From Actinomycetota bacterium (GTDB taxonomy: Bacteria > Actinomycetota > Acidimicrobiia > Acidimicrobiales > UBA8592), in the NCBI GenBank assembly GCA_002715425.1, contig PAYW01000023.1:1-22110 (forward strand): DNA of 22,110 nucleotides, in the 5' to 3' direction. Under the pieces are notes generated by a model, which was not told the origin of the DNA, did not search any database, and saw nothing but the letters and a program-made list of their open reading frames with translations. Made by a program: the position numbers and the translations under genes. Positions within the stretch are counted from its first letter, which is position 1, and the number at the start of each line of letters is the position of its first letter. This document shows, piece by piece, positions 7,396-15,310 of the stretch.

Positions 7396-9690
7396 TTATT
7401 CGCAGTCTAGGTCCTGTGCTACCTCATCAGCAGCGAACAGTCGGTCGGTCTTGCCGACATCGACAGAAATCTGGCTGATCGTTTCGATCTGTCCAAATTG
7501 TATGTCACCTGTAGTGCTGAATGCATTTTGGTACTTCTCGATAAGCGCTGGTACCAGCGGGTGGAGAGCTTCTGCTAGACGAGTCTTCGCAATTTCTCCA
7601 GCTTGTTCCGCATTAGCGGGATCCGCTAGCCATTCAATAGCTGCTACAGTTCCTGACTTGTAGGCACAGAGTTCAGCTTGCTTAGCTTCAAATGTGTCCT
7701 TACCAGTCATGTAGACAAGGCCTGGCCAATCAAGTCCAGCAGGGCCTTCGCCTCGTTGGATCGAGAATGGGTTAATGCCTGCTCCGGTCTCTACAGCAAC
7801 AACCTGGAATGGATCGAATGTAACGGTCCAGTCAGTGTCGCCAGATTCTAGACCTGGAAGTGGCTGTAAACCAACAGCTACATAGGTGAAGCACTCTTCA
7901 TCGAGGCCTGCTTCTTGAATAAGGATCCTTGCGAGGTCCTCAGCTGCAGCACCACGAGCAACAACACCGACGTTGGTGCAGTCAAGCGCTTCCATGGCTT
8001 CTTGCCAGTCCATACCTGAAGTTATGCCATTTGCTTCTGCAAAGTCAGCATCGACAATGACATCAAATAGGTTATAGAGCAATGTTTCCATGAACACAAC
8101 AACTTCGAGGCCATTGTTAAGCAATGGGAAGACGTTGTTGTAAATGTTCGCAGCGAAGTCAGCATCACCGGATGCAAGAGCAGCTGCGGTCTCAGGTCCA
8201 CTACCGATCTGGACACACTCAAGTGTGAGGTTCCTCTCAGCGTATAGTCCTGCCTCTACTGCTATCCACTGTGGTAGTGAAGCAATTGATGGAGCACAAG
8301 TGGTACTCATTGTGACCATTTCAGGAAGCTTATTAAGTCCTATACCTGCTGGTTCTGGCGCTGGAGCTGCCTGTGTTGGCGCTGCACCGGATTCGAAGGT
8401 TAGTTCTTCTACAACTTGTTGGACACCGTCAGCGTCGTATTCATACACTTCGTAAATACCTGTTCCTGGTTCACCGACATCGAGGAAATCGATAACGCCG
8501 GAAGCGCCGTCGTAGTCAATGTCAGCTCCAGTTGCGAGCAGGTCTTTACATTCAGCGAATGTTGAACACTTTTCACCGTCACGGCTTACCGCAACCATTT
8601 GGGCGGCAATGTCAGCAGAATTGTTTGATCCTGCGGCTTCAGCAGCAAGAGCGATCAGAATCGCACAGTCATATGACTGAGCGGAGAAGATCGTCGATAC
8701 GTCAGGAGCAAACTCAGCGAACGCACCCGGGAAGAATGCGGCGCCAGTTGAGGGAGCAGCAGCTGGCTGCGTTCCCTTAATACCTGAACCAATGCTTGGG
8801 TTGGCTTCATCAATAAGCGCACCAAGTTCTCCGGTTGCCATACCATCGGTGATGTAAATCTGGATGTCAGCAGGGCCTGCACCTTGCTCGATCATGGCTT
8901 GAATTAACTGAACACCTTCTTCGAAGGCAACAATTACGACAGCGTCAGGACCGGAAGCAATTACGTCAGCTACCACATCATCGAAGCTTGTGGATTCTGG
9001 AGCGTAAGGCTCATTGTAAACGATGGTTCCACCACCGGCTGCAACTGCAGGTTCAAATTCGGCGTTAAAACCGACACCATAGTCATCTGCACGGCTCACA
9101 ACAGCCACGTTGGTGTACCCGTCACCGAGTACCACGTTGGCTAGAGCTGGAGCTTGCAGGTCATCGGATGGTGCTGTACGGAAGTAGTATCCGTCGTCAC
9201 CAGATGTACCCAAACCAGCGGCCGTGTTTGATGGTGAACACTGTGTCACACCAGCGGAAGTAATCTTTTCGATTACCGAACCGGTAATACCTGAAGCTGC
9301 AGCACCAACAATGGCATTCACATTTTCAGTCAACAACCGGTCAACCGTAGTATTGGCGATATCAGGATCTGTACCCGAATCACCCTTTGTTAAAGTAACG
9401 TCAGCGCCATTGACACCACCAGCGGCGTTAATGTCACGTATAGCCATATCAACTGCCAAGACAAGCGGTTCTGACAAAAATGCCAGTTGGCCGGTCTCAG
9501 GTAGCAACGTTCCGATATTTAGCCCTTCAGCAGATCCTGCGTCGCTTGCTTCGCTAGAGCTTTCGCTAGAGCTGGCAGATGCGTCAGAACCACTACTGGA
9601 AGAGCTGTCATCGTCATCGCCACAAGCTGCGGCGACAAGAACGAAAGCAAACAATACGGCTAGAAGTCTTAATAGACGTCTATTCCTCAT
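7396..9690 (-). CDS. Two-module solute-binding lipoprotein (LivJ-type + NMT1/SsuA-type)
   Basis: A 764-residue exported lipoprotein. Residues 1-22 are a signal peptide (RRLLRLL, hydrophobic core, AAAC), with C23 as the lipidation site, and a Ser/Asp/Ala-rich tether runs to about 56. Residues 57-430 are a complete type I binding module like LivJ/amide-binding proteins: GTLLPETGQLAF, AVDMAIRDINAAGGVNG, IVGAAASG, YYFRTAPSD, VVSRADDYGVG. An Ala/Pro linker (432-450) leads to residues 455-764, a type II module of the NMT1/SsuA/TauA kind: WIAVEAGLYAERNLTLECV, GSGPETAAALASGDADFA, GLESGDTDWTV. Each half has about the length of a whole binding protein. The reading frame is open throughout, with no sign of a frameshift. 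A Shine-Dalgarno GAGGGG (complement of 9698-9703) supports the start. Only NitT/TauT-type partners follow; no LivH/M/G/F is in the window. The ligands are unknown. Confidence 0.9.
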   Translation of the reverse strand: MRNRRLLRLLAVLFAFVLVAAACGDDDDSSSSSGSDASASSSESSSEASDAGSAEGLNIGTLLPETGQLAFLSEPLVLAVDMAIRDINAAGGVNGADVTLTKGDSGTDPDIANTTVDRLLTENVNAIVGAAASGITGSVIEKITSAGVTQCSPSNTAAGLGTSGDDGYYFRTAPSDDLQAPALANVVLGDGYTNVAVVSRADDYGVGFNAEFEPAVAAGGGTIVYNEPYAPESTSFDDVVADVIASGPDAVVIVAFEEGVQLIQAMIEQGAGPADIQIYITDGMATGELGALIDEANPSIGSGIKGTQPAAAPSTGAAFFPGAFAEFAPDVSTIFSAQSYDCAILIALAAEAAGSNNSADIAAQMVAVSRDGEKCSTFAECKDLLATGADIDYDGASGVIDFLDVGEPGTGIYEVYEYDADGVQQVVEELTFESGAAPTQAAPAPEPAGIGLNKLPEMVTMSTTCAPSIASLPQWIAVEAGLYAERNLTLECVQIGSGPETAAALASGDADFAANIYNNVFPLLNNGLEVVVFMETLLYNLFDVIVDADFAEANGITSGMDWQEAMEALDCTNVGVVARGAAAEDLARILIQEAGLDEECFTYVAVGLQPLPGLESGDTDWTVTFDPFQVVAVETGAGINPFSIQRGEGPAGLDWPGLVYMTGKDTFEAKQAELCAYKSGTVAAIEWLADPANAEQAGEIAKTRLAEALHPLVPALIEKYQNAFSTTGDIQFGQIETISQISVDVGKTDRLFAADEVAQDLDCE

Positions 9691-9716
9691 GTAATTTCCC
9701 CTCTGTAATAGAAATT

Positions 9717-9745
9717 AAAATACTGAACAGGGAGTTCAGCATCGT
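9717..9745 (-). promoter_or_regulatory. Promoter of the transporter operon with inverted-repeat operator
   Basis: On the reverse strand, TATTTT (complement of 9717-9722) is a -10 candidate about 27 bases upstream of the lipoprotein ATG. The 17 bases before it (9723-9739) form a perfect inverted repeat, CTGAAC-AGGGA-GTTCAG, so the repeat fills the whole -10/-35 spacer. The -35 position (complement of 9740-9745) reads ACGATG, a poor match, which suits a regulated promoter. A repressor bound here would block polymerase; the operon's own TetR protein is the obvious candidate. The repeat is seen directly; promoter and regulator are inferred. The surrounding 9691-9846 gap is AT-rich and shows nothing else. 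Confidence 0.5.
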
Positions 9746-9846
9746 TTTATTCTGCCATTTAAAAGATGAATTAACAAATAAATGAACAAATTAGCAATTA
9801 TGTATTTTGCCTAATTCTTTAGATTTTTTATGAGATATTCAAGTTG

Positions 9847-11337
9847 CTAGGCAATTGGGGCATAATCGACCTCTTCGATTGCCCTTAATTCATCAAATTT
9901 CTGGCGGAGTTCATTTCTCCGACTTCGATCCATAGCTAAATTAACGAGTTCATGGGGATCTTCTTGTAGGTCGTACCATTCGTGGTCATGGTCCTCGAAT
10001 GGGCTGTCAACATCGAACTGGATCGTTCCTGAAAGTGGAACTCCGGCGGCGTCGGCGCCACCGCCAACACCATAGTATCTACAGTATTTGTAGCGACCGT
10101 CAAAAATACCTGCACTGGCGTATCTTGTATGTTCCACCCCTTTATACCAAGGCCATTGTTGGGAGAAAAGCACGTAATCGCGTATCTTGGCATCTAAATC
10201 GTCAAAGAATGGTGAAAGACTTTCTCCAACTAGCCCAGGGTAATCGCTGGGATTGACGCCGCCGAGCTCTGCAATGGTTCGGGCCAGGTCAACATGGCAT
10301 GCTAAAGAATTTGTTTTGGTTCCGGCTTCGGTTTTCCCTGGAATTTTCAGATACAGGGGGATCCGCATTGTTTCCTGATAATTCCAGGGCCCTTTTGAGC
10401 GGAGACCGTGCGATCCGACTTGATCTCCATGGTCGGAAGTAAAGATAATTATTGTGTCATCCCAGACATTGAGGTCATCGAGAGTTTTGAATATCCGCAT
10501 CATTTCGGAATCATTAAGTTCGTGCAATTTGACGTAGTAGTCGAGATAGCGGAGCCATAAGTATTCATCTTCTCGATTCATAGTTCCCGGTGCCCCCCAT
10601 TTGAGCATTGCATGCATCCATCTTCTGTGAACATCCGGTTTTGTATGGAGGTCGTCGTGGAAGTTAGCTGGAAGTTCCGTAAACCACTCATCCAATGCGT
10701 GCGCAAAAGGAGGAAAATTATCTTCACGACCCCAATCTCTATCCTTGAGTCGCTCTCGCACATGATCGGTTTCTTCTTTGTTATCGACTTGCCACCATGG
10801 CTGGTCACACGGAAACCACATGATGTCATGAGGGTTGACGAATGCCGTCGTCAAAAACCAAGGGTCTCCTGAAGTCGCGTGTTCTTCTAGCCAAGTAATA
10901 GTCTGATCGGTTATCGGCTCATCATATTCTGTTCCAGTTCCTGGAAGTCCCCACCAAGCGGAGTCATTCCCCTCCCAGTCACTAAAGCCGTATTTCTCCA
11001 TCTCTGGATACCGCTGATTCTGTAAATGCCACTTACCTTTATACGCAGTTTTATATCCTTGTTCTCTCAGCATATGGCCAAGAGTGGCGGTCGAGGTAGG
11101 AAGATTGGTGTTCTCTGGCCCTGTTGAGTTTTCTAGCACTCCATGCTGGAGCATGTATTGCCCTGTAAACAAAGTCGCCCGAGATGGGCTACAGGGCGAG
11201 GTGTGCGTGTAATAGTTCGTAAATTCTAACCCTTCATCGAGCAGACGTTGGCGGGCGGGCAGGTCGACTCCTGCTGGAAGCCAATCACGCTGTCGTTCTT
11301 GATCTGAAACAATAAGGAGAATATTGGGTTTAGTCAT
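9847..11337 (-). CDS. Type I sulfatase, paralogue of the one at 2267-3757
   Basis: A 496-residue sulfatase of the same subfamily and exactly the same length as its paralogue; 48 of the first 60 residues are identical by direct comparison. The formylglycine site is C49 in CSPSRATLFTGQ. D12-Q13 and D302-H303 (FTSDHGD) are metal-site residues, with K100/K102/H104 (YKGKWH), H170 (NPHD) and K315 (RSKGPW) also conserved. There is no signal peptide, so it should act in the cytosol. Divergence lies mainly in the middle (about 183-215 and 243-257) and near 405-440, which may tune substrate choice. There is no Shine-Dalgarno; a TAGGTT hexamer ends 6 bases before the ATG. It lies immediately upstream of the transporter operon on the same strand (156-base gap). 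The substrate is unknown; phosphonate or phosphate ester hydrolysis cannot be excluded in this superfamily. Confidence 0.92.
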   Translation of the reverse strand: MTKPNILLIVSDQERQRDWLPAGVDLPARQRLLDEGLEFTNYYTHTSPCSPSRATLFTGQYMLQHGVLENSTGPENTNLPTSTATLGHMLREQGYKTAYKGKWHLQNQRYPEMEKYGFSDWEGNDSAWWGLPGTGTEYDEPITDQTITWLEEHATSGDPWFLTTAFVNPHDIMWFPCDQPWWQVDNKEETDHVRERLKDRDWGREDNFPPFAHALDEWFTELPANFHDDLHTKPDVHRRWMHAMLKWGAPGTMNREDEYLWLRYLDYYVKLHELNDSEMMRIFKTLDDLNVWDDTIIIFTSDHGDQVGSHGLRSKGPWNYQETMRIPLYLKIPGKTEAGTKTNSLACHVDLARTIAELGGVNPSDYPGLVGESLSPFFDDLDAKIRDYVLFSQQWPWYKGVEHTRYASAGIFDGRYKYCRYYGVGGGADAAGVPLSGTIQFDVDSPFEDHDHEWYDLQEDPHELVNLAMDRSRRNELRQKFDELRAIEEVDYAPIA

Positions 11338-11343
11338 GAAGTA

Positions 11344-11349
11344 AACCTA
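11344..11349 (-). promoter_or_regulatory. Candidate -10 box (TAGGTT) for a leaderless sulfatase transcript
   Basis: On the reverse strand TAGGTT ends 6 bases before the ATG at 11337, inside the 54-base gap after kynureninase. No Shine-Dalgarno lies between. The same hexamer at similar spacing occurs before the genes starting at 18436 and 20609. Confidence 0.45.
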
Positions 11350-11391
11350 GCAGACCATTCTCAAAAGATGCGAAGAATCGAGGATCCCTCT

Positions 11392-12657
11392 TCAGCTAAC
11401 CAACTTTTTGAATTTTCGGATAGCACGAGCGATATCAGAGAATGAAGAATACATAGGTACCGGGGCAAAGCGAAGCACATCTGGATCTCGCGCATCTGGA
11501 ACAACACCTTCAAGAATAAGTTTCTTCTCTAAAGCTGCTGCGTCATCTTTAACCCGAACGGATATTTGGCATCCTCTCCTTTCGGGATCCTCTGGCGTTA
11601 TGCTCTCAACCTCATCAATCGTTTGAATCCCTTTTTCTAGATAATCCGTTAACCGGATCGACCTCTCTCTTAGTGCCCCAAAACCAATTTCGTGAAACAT
11701 TTCTAAAGATCTCTTAAGCGGAACCATAGAGAACAATGCTGGGTTTGAGACTTTCCAGCCATCTGCTGATTGCCTCGGCACAAATCGCTCTTGGCCATGC
11801 ATATCGAATCTAGTATCAGGGTTATTACCCCACCATCCGGCAAGCCTGATCAAATCGACATCTCTATGGTGCTTCTCATGCACGAAATATCCGGAAATAC
11901 TCCCGGGGCCCCCATTCAGGTATTTGTATGTGCACCATGCGGCAAAATCAGCCTCTAGTTTGTGAAGGTCAATGGGAACATTCCCTACCGCATGTGCTAG
12001 ATCTAACCCGACGGTAATTTCATATTTTCTAAATTGTTGCAACCACCTTGAAAGATCGTGATACTGCCCTGTGTAATAGTTCAGACCTCCAATTAAAGCA
12101 AGCGCTACCTCTTCTCCATATTTTCGTAAGGTGCCAACTACATCGTCAACAGTAACGTTGTCAGGGTTTTCAGCGTCTATCTCAATGACGTCTACTTCGG
12201 GATTTCCCCCATGCCATGCCACTTGTGCAGCAGCGGCGTATCTATCTGAAGGAAAGGCATGGGGCTCAAGCAGTATTTTTCTCCGACTCTTAGAAGGACG
12301 ATAAAAACTAGCCATCAAAAGATGGAGATTCGTCGTCAACGACCCCATAATCCCAACTTCACTTTGTTGAGCACCTACCAAGTCCGCCTGCAACGCAGAA
12401 ACGACCTCGTCATACCTGTACCAGGATTCATCACCCTCAAAGTGCCCACGAACTCCTTTACTCCCCCAATCGGAAAGAGCGCCGAGCATCGCCGCTGGAG
12501 TGTCTTTCGGCATGAGACCTAGTGAATTACCGGCGAAGTAAGCTTCTTCGCAGCCATCGGAATCTAATGGAATTGTGAACTGGTCACGTATCGCTGAGAG
12601 TGGATCTGCTTCATCAAGAGCTAGTGCTTCTTCATTTCTAAAAGTGAACGATGTCAT
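11392..12657 (-). CDS. kynU: Kynureninase
   Basis: A 421-residue PLP enzyme of the aspartate aminotransferase fold that cleaves L-kynurenine (or 3-hydroxykynurenine) to anthranilate (or 3-hydroxyanthranilate) and alanine. Diagnostic features are YFAGNSLGLMP (40-50), the substrate-site HAFPSDRYA (133-141), D219 in GLDLAHAVGN that pairs with the pyridine nitrogen, and the PLP lysine K245 in CTYKYLNGGPGS. The C-terminal RGCQISVRV and APVPMYSSF segments are also typical. The length is normal. The start ATG overlaps the upstream CoA-transferase stop (ATGA, 12654-12657), so the two are translationally coupled. No tryptophan dioxygenase, kynurenine formamidase or kynurenine monooxygenase is in the window. 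The kynureninase fold is firm; a different beta-substituted amino acid as substrate is possible. Confidence 0.92.
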   Translation of the reverse strand: MTSFTFRNEEALALDEADPLSAIRDQFTIPLDSDGCEEAYFAGNSLGLMPKDTPAAMLGALSDWGSKGVRGHFEGDESWYRYDEVVSALQADLVGAQQSEVGIMGSLTTNLHLLMASFYRPSKSRRKILLEPHAFPSDRYAAAAQVAWHGGNPEVDVIEIDAENPDNVTVDDVVGTLRKYGEEVALALIGGLNYYTGQYHDLSRWLQQFRKYEITVGLDLAHAVGNVPIDLHKLEADFAAWCTYKYLNGGPGSISGYFVHEKHHRDVDLIRLAGWWGNNPDTRFDMHGQERFVPRQSADGWKVSNPALFSMVPLKRSLEMFHEIGFGALRERSIRLTDYLEKGIQTIDEVESITPEDPERRGCQISVRVKDDAAALEKKLILEGVVPDARDPDVLRFAPVPMYSSFSDIARAIRKFKKLVS

Positions 12658-13868
12658 GTCTCGCCTTGGCCAATTACGTTCTGCTCTTCAAGCTCGCGTA
12701 TTTCGCTCTTGGTAAAGCCAAGTTCTATGAGAATGCTTTCATTATGTTGACCTAATGTTGGTGCTTCGAGTTCAAGAGGATCCGGAAATTCAGAAAAATG
12801 AAGAGGATCACCAGGAACATAGAACTCACCGAGGAATGGGTCGCTGACTTTTTTAACTGCGCCTCGTGATTCAAAATAGGGATGTCCTATAGCTTCGTAG
12901 GGGGCTAGAACCGGGGCACAAGGGACGCGTGCTTTCTCTAAGATAGCGACGATTTCTTCATCGGTTTCAAACCCTTGCATCCAATTTTCGATGATGTCAT
13001 TGAGTTCATCTCTATTGCGCATCCGCCCCATAAGATCCACAAACCTATCGTCTGTTAGAAGTTGGGGTTGTCCAATTGCTTCGACAAATCGGGGCCACTG
13101 GGCTTCCATACATTGGACTACTATCCAGCCTTCTGGTGCTTTAAATGCCCCTAGGGGACTGTTAATTGCTGACCGATGTCCGGAACGTTTGGGTTTCCAT
13201 CGCATACCTGTCAACGAAGGCCCTTGTACAGCTAACTCCTGAGAGTGAAACAGAGAGTCAACCATCGAAATGTCGACAAATTGACCATTCCCAGTTCGCT
13301 CGCGGTGAAACAATGCATAGCCAATTCCTGCTACTGCATGAACACCCGACATCACATCACCTATAGATTGTCCGGTTGGCATCGGGGGCCCGTCTGGTTC
13401 TCCTGTCATATACATTGTCCCACTGAAGGCTTGCGCGATCATATCGAAAGCTGGCCTATCACTATGCGAACTCGTTCGCCCAAAGCCTGAGATAGACGCC
13501 ATGACCAGCCTGGGATTTATCTGCCTAACTGCTTCCCAGTCAAATCCTCTGCGTTCGAGAACGCCTGGACCATAATTTTCAACGAAGACATCAGCATCTT
13601 TGAGTAAATCTTTAAGGATCCGTTGACCTTCAGGATGGTCAAAATCAATGCATAAGCTTTTCTTTCCGCGATTCTGCTGAACGTAGTATCCACTTCGCCC
13701 AGATTCATGCACAATCGCATAATTACGGGTGGGGTCGCCGTATGGAACTCGTTCAACTTTAATAATCTCTGCCCCCATTTCTGCGAGCATTCTGGTGACA
13801 GTTGGCCCGGCTAAGTATTGGGTCATGTCTATGACTCGAATATTGTCAAGAATCCGTGGCTTTTCCAT
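12654..13868 (-). CDS. Class III CoA-transferase (CaiB/BaiF family)
   Basis: A 404-residue family III CoA-transferase, which moves CoA between carboxylic acids through an enzyme-bound anhydride or thioester. The N-terminal signature LDNIRVIDMTQYLAGPTVTRMLAEMGAEIIKVE (7-39) is classical, and the likely catalytic aspartate is D171 in SIGDVMSG. The tail SDPFLGEFYVPGDPLHFSEFP followed by APTLGQHNESILIELGF is the usual C-terminal closing pattern. The length is normal. It is the first gene of a pair with kynureninase. There is no Shine-Dalgarno; TACGGT ends 7 bases before the ATG. It diverges from the Rieske oxygenase gene across a 96-base gap, so the two may share control. Donor and acceptor acids are unknown; an aromatic acid made from kynurenine is one idea. 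Confidence 0.92.
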   Translation of the reverse strand: MEKPRILDNIRVIDMTQYLAGPTVTRMLAEMGAEIIKVERVPYGDPTRNYAIVHESGRSGYYVQQNRGKKSLCIDFDHPEGQRILKDLLKDADVFVENYGPGVLERRGFDWEAVRQINPRLVMASISGFGRTSSHSDRPAFDMIAQAFSGTMYMTGEPDGPPMPTGQSIGDVMSGVHAVAGIGYALFHRERTGNGQFVDISMVDSLFHSQELAVQGPSLTGMRWKPKRSGHRSAINSPLGAFKAPEGWIVVQCMEAQWPRFVEAIGQPQLLTDDRFVDLMGRMRNRDELNDIIENWMQGFETDEEIVAILEKARVPCAPVLAPYEAIGHPYFESRGAVKKVSDPFLGEFYVPGDPLHFSEFPDPLELEAPTLGQHNESILIELGFTKSEIRELEEQNVIGQGET

Positions 13869-13875
13869 ACAAGGG

Positions 13876-13881
13876 ACCGTA
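13876..13881 (-). promoter_or_regulatory. Candidate -10 box for leaderless CoA-transferase transcript
   Basis: On the reverse strand TACGGT ends 7 bases before the ATG at 13868. No Shine-Dalgarno is present and the -35 region is poor. It fits the TANNNT pattern seen before several other genes here. Confidence 0.35.
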
Positions 13882-13918
13882 CCGGACGAAGACGAAAGGC
13901 ACTACAAATAGTAACAAC

Positions 13919-13947
13919 TTCACAACGTCACCGTTAATAGCTATCCT
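13919..13947 (+). promoter_or_regulatory. Sigma70-type promoter of the Rieske oxygenase gene
   Basis: TTCACA (13919-13924, 5 of 6 matches) is separated by exactly 17 bases from TATCCT (13942-13947, 4 of 6). A strong Shine-Dalgarno AGGAGGGG (13955-13962) then precedes the ATG at 13965. Transcript and ribosome site agree with each other, unlike the leaderless genes nearby. Confidence 0.55.
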
Positions 13948-13964
13948 ATTTATTAGGAGGGGTT

Positions 13965-15299
13965 ATGACAGACGTACTTAGGGAAAGAGAGCAGACGCAA
14001 GAAGATGCACATGCTCCTAGCGGCCAAAAAGAAATAACTGCTGACCGTTACCTTTCCCCAGAGATCCTTAACAAGGAATGGGAGTACGTCTGGCCGCGAA
14101 CTTGGCTCTACGCAGGAGTTGCGTCCGATGTCACAGAACCAGGCGAGTTTTTTGTCTTCAATATAGGACCAGAATCTATTTTGGTTTCTCATACGGATGA
14201 AGGTGAGATAGCTGCCTTCTACAATGCCTGCCAGCACCGCGGAGCGCGTGTCATGGTCAATGAACGCGGATGGATTAAAGATTTTGTTTGCCCCTACCAT
14301 GGGTGGACGTATGGACGTAACGGAGCTCTCACCGTTGTTCCAGATGAAGACCGATTTAGTCAAGGGGTTGACTGCGAGTCCCAGTCGCTCGTTCCGGTTA
14401 GAACTGAAATATGGGCGGGCTTGGTTTGGGTATGCATGGATGACGATGCTCCTTCCTTCGATGAATATATCGGTCCGTTAAAAGAACAGATAGAGCACTA
14501 TCGATTAGAGGAAATGGTGGTAGTTCAGGACCAAACCGTTCGCCTTGAGTGTAATTGGAAGGCCGTATTCGATAACTTCGGAGAGCTCTACCATGTAGAA
14601 CATATCCACCCGCAGCATGCCCTTATTTTTGATTGTCCAACGAGCAGGGTCCGACTATGGAAAAATGGCCACACCAGCGTCTACATCGATGGTTTCACGG
14701 TCAATACCCGCCTTGATATCCCAGAAGAACCAACAAAACTTATGCGAGGACAGTTAGAGTCTCTCGGGATGGACCCTGAAGAATACCGGGGACGCGTACT
14801 CGATGTTAGGGAAGATGTTCAAAAAACGAGAAGAGACATGGCATCACAGCTTGGGTACAACTATGACCGTCTTGCTGATGAAGAACTCAGTGATATTTTC
14901 CAACACAATATTTTCCCAAATATGCTGATCACTCTCCAACCGGATAAAGCACTCCTTATGCGGGCCCGCCCACATAAAAGCGACCCAAGTAAATGCTATT
15001 GGGACAAAATCACCCTTGTTATGCCGCCAAATGAAGAAGCAGAGATTTCCGCTGACCTTCAATTCATGCCGAAGCCAAAACCAATCCCAGAGGAACGCCC
15101 CGAACGTGAGGAATTCACTCAGGAAGATGTAATAGCAGGGAAAAAAACAATGGACATCACGGTCGATCAGGATGTTCACCTCATTCGAGATGTCCAAAAT
15201 GGGATGCGTTCAAGAGGATTCAAGAAACAAGTATTGAACGATGATGAATCTCGAATCCAGCACTACCACGATTGGTATTCCTGGTACATGGGGGATTGA
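13965..15299 (+). CDS. Rieske non-heme iron oxygenase, alpha subunit
   Basis: A 444-residue terminal oxygenase component. The [2Fe-2S] Rieske centre is complete: C89-x-H91 (CQHRGARV) and C109-x2-H112 (CPYHGWTYG). The catalytic domain shows NWKAVFDNFGELYHVEHIHPQH (197-218), with H210 and H215 as mononuclear iron ligands; the third, acidic ligand cannot be fixed by eye. The C-terminal SRGF followed by a polar tail that ends in an aromatic-rich helix is common in this family. Such enzymes dihydroxylate aromatic rings or demethylate substrates such as betaines and carnitine. No beta subunit, ferredoxin or reductase is encoded here, so electron partners must lie elsewhere. Placement opposite a kynureninase/CoA-transferase pair suggests, but does not prove, an aromatic substrate. 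The start is supported by promoter and Shine-Dalgarno. Confidence 0.92.
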   Translation: MTDVLREREQTQEDAHAPSGQKEITADRYLSPEILNKEWEYVWPRTWLYAGVASDVTEPGEFFVFNIGPESILVSHTDEGEIAAFYNACQHRGARVMVNERGWIKDFVCPYHGWTYGRNGALTVVPDEDRFSQGVDCESQSLVPVRTEIWAGLVWVCMDDDAPSFDEYIGPLKEQIEHYRLEEMVVVQDQTVRLECNWKAVFDNFGELYHVEHIHPQHALIFDCPTSRVRLWKNGHTSVYIDGFTVNTRLDIPEEPTKLMRGQLESLGMDPEEYRGRVLDVREDVQKTRRDMASQLGYNYDRLADEELSDIFQHNIFPNMLITLQPDKALLMRARPHKSDPSKCYWDKITLVMPPNEEAEISADLQFMPKPKPIPEERPEREEFTQEDVIAGKKTMDITVDQDVHLIRDVQNGMRSRGFKKQVLNDDESRIQHYHDWYSWYMGD

Positions 15300-15310
15300 A
15301 ACAGAATCTG

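Noticed and set aside
9224..9694. 156-codon open frame on the + strand opposite the binding lipoprotein
   Set aside because: It is the antisense shadow of the lipoprotein's tether and N-terminal module, has no ribosome site, and its residues show only composition bias.
13953..14363. 136-codon open frame antisense to the Rieske gene
   Set aside because: It overlaps the Rieske iron-sulfur motif region, which is clearly coding on the + strand, and shows no domain of its own.
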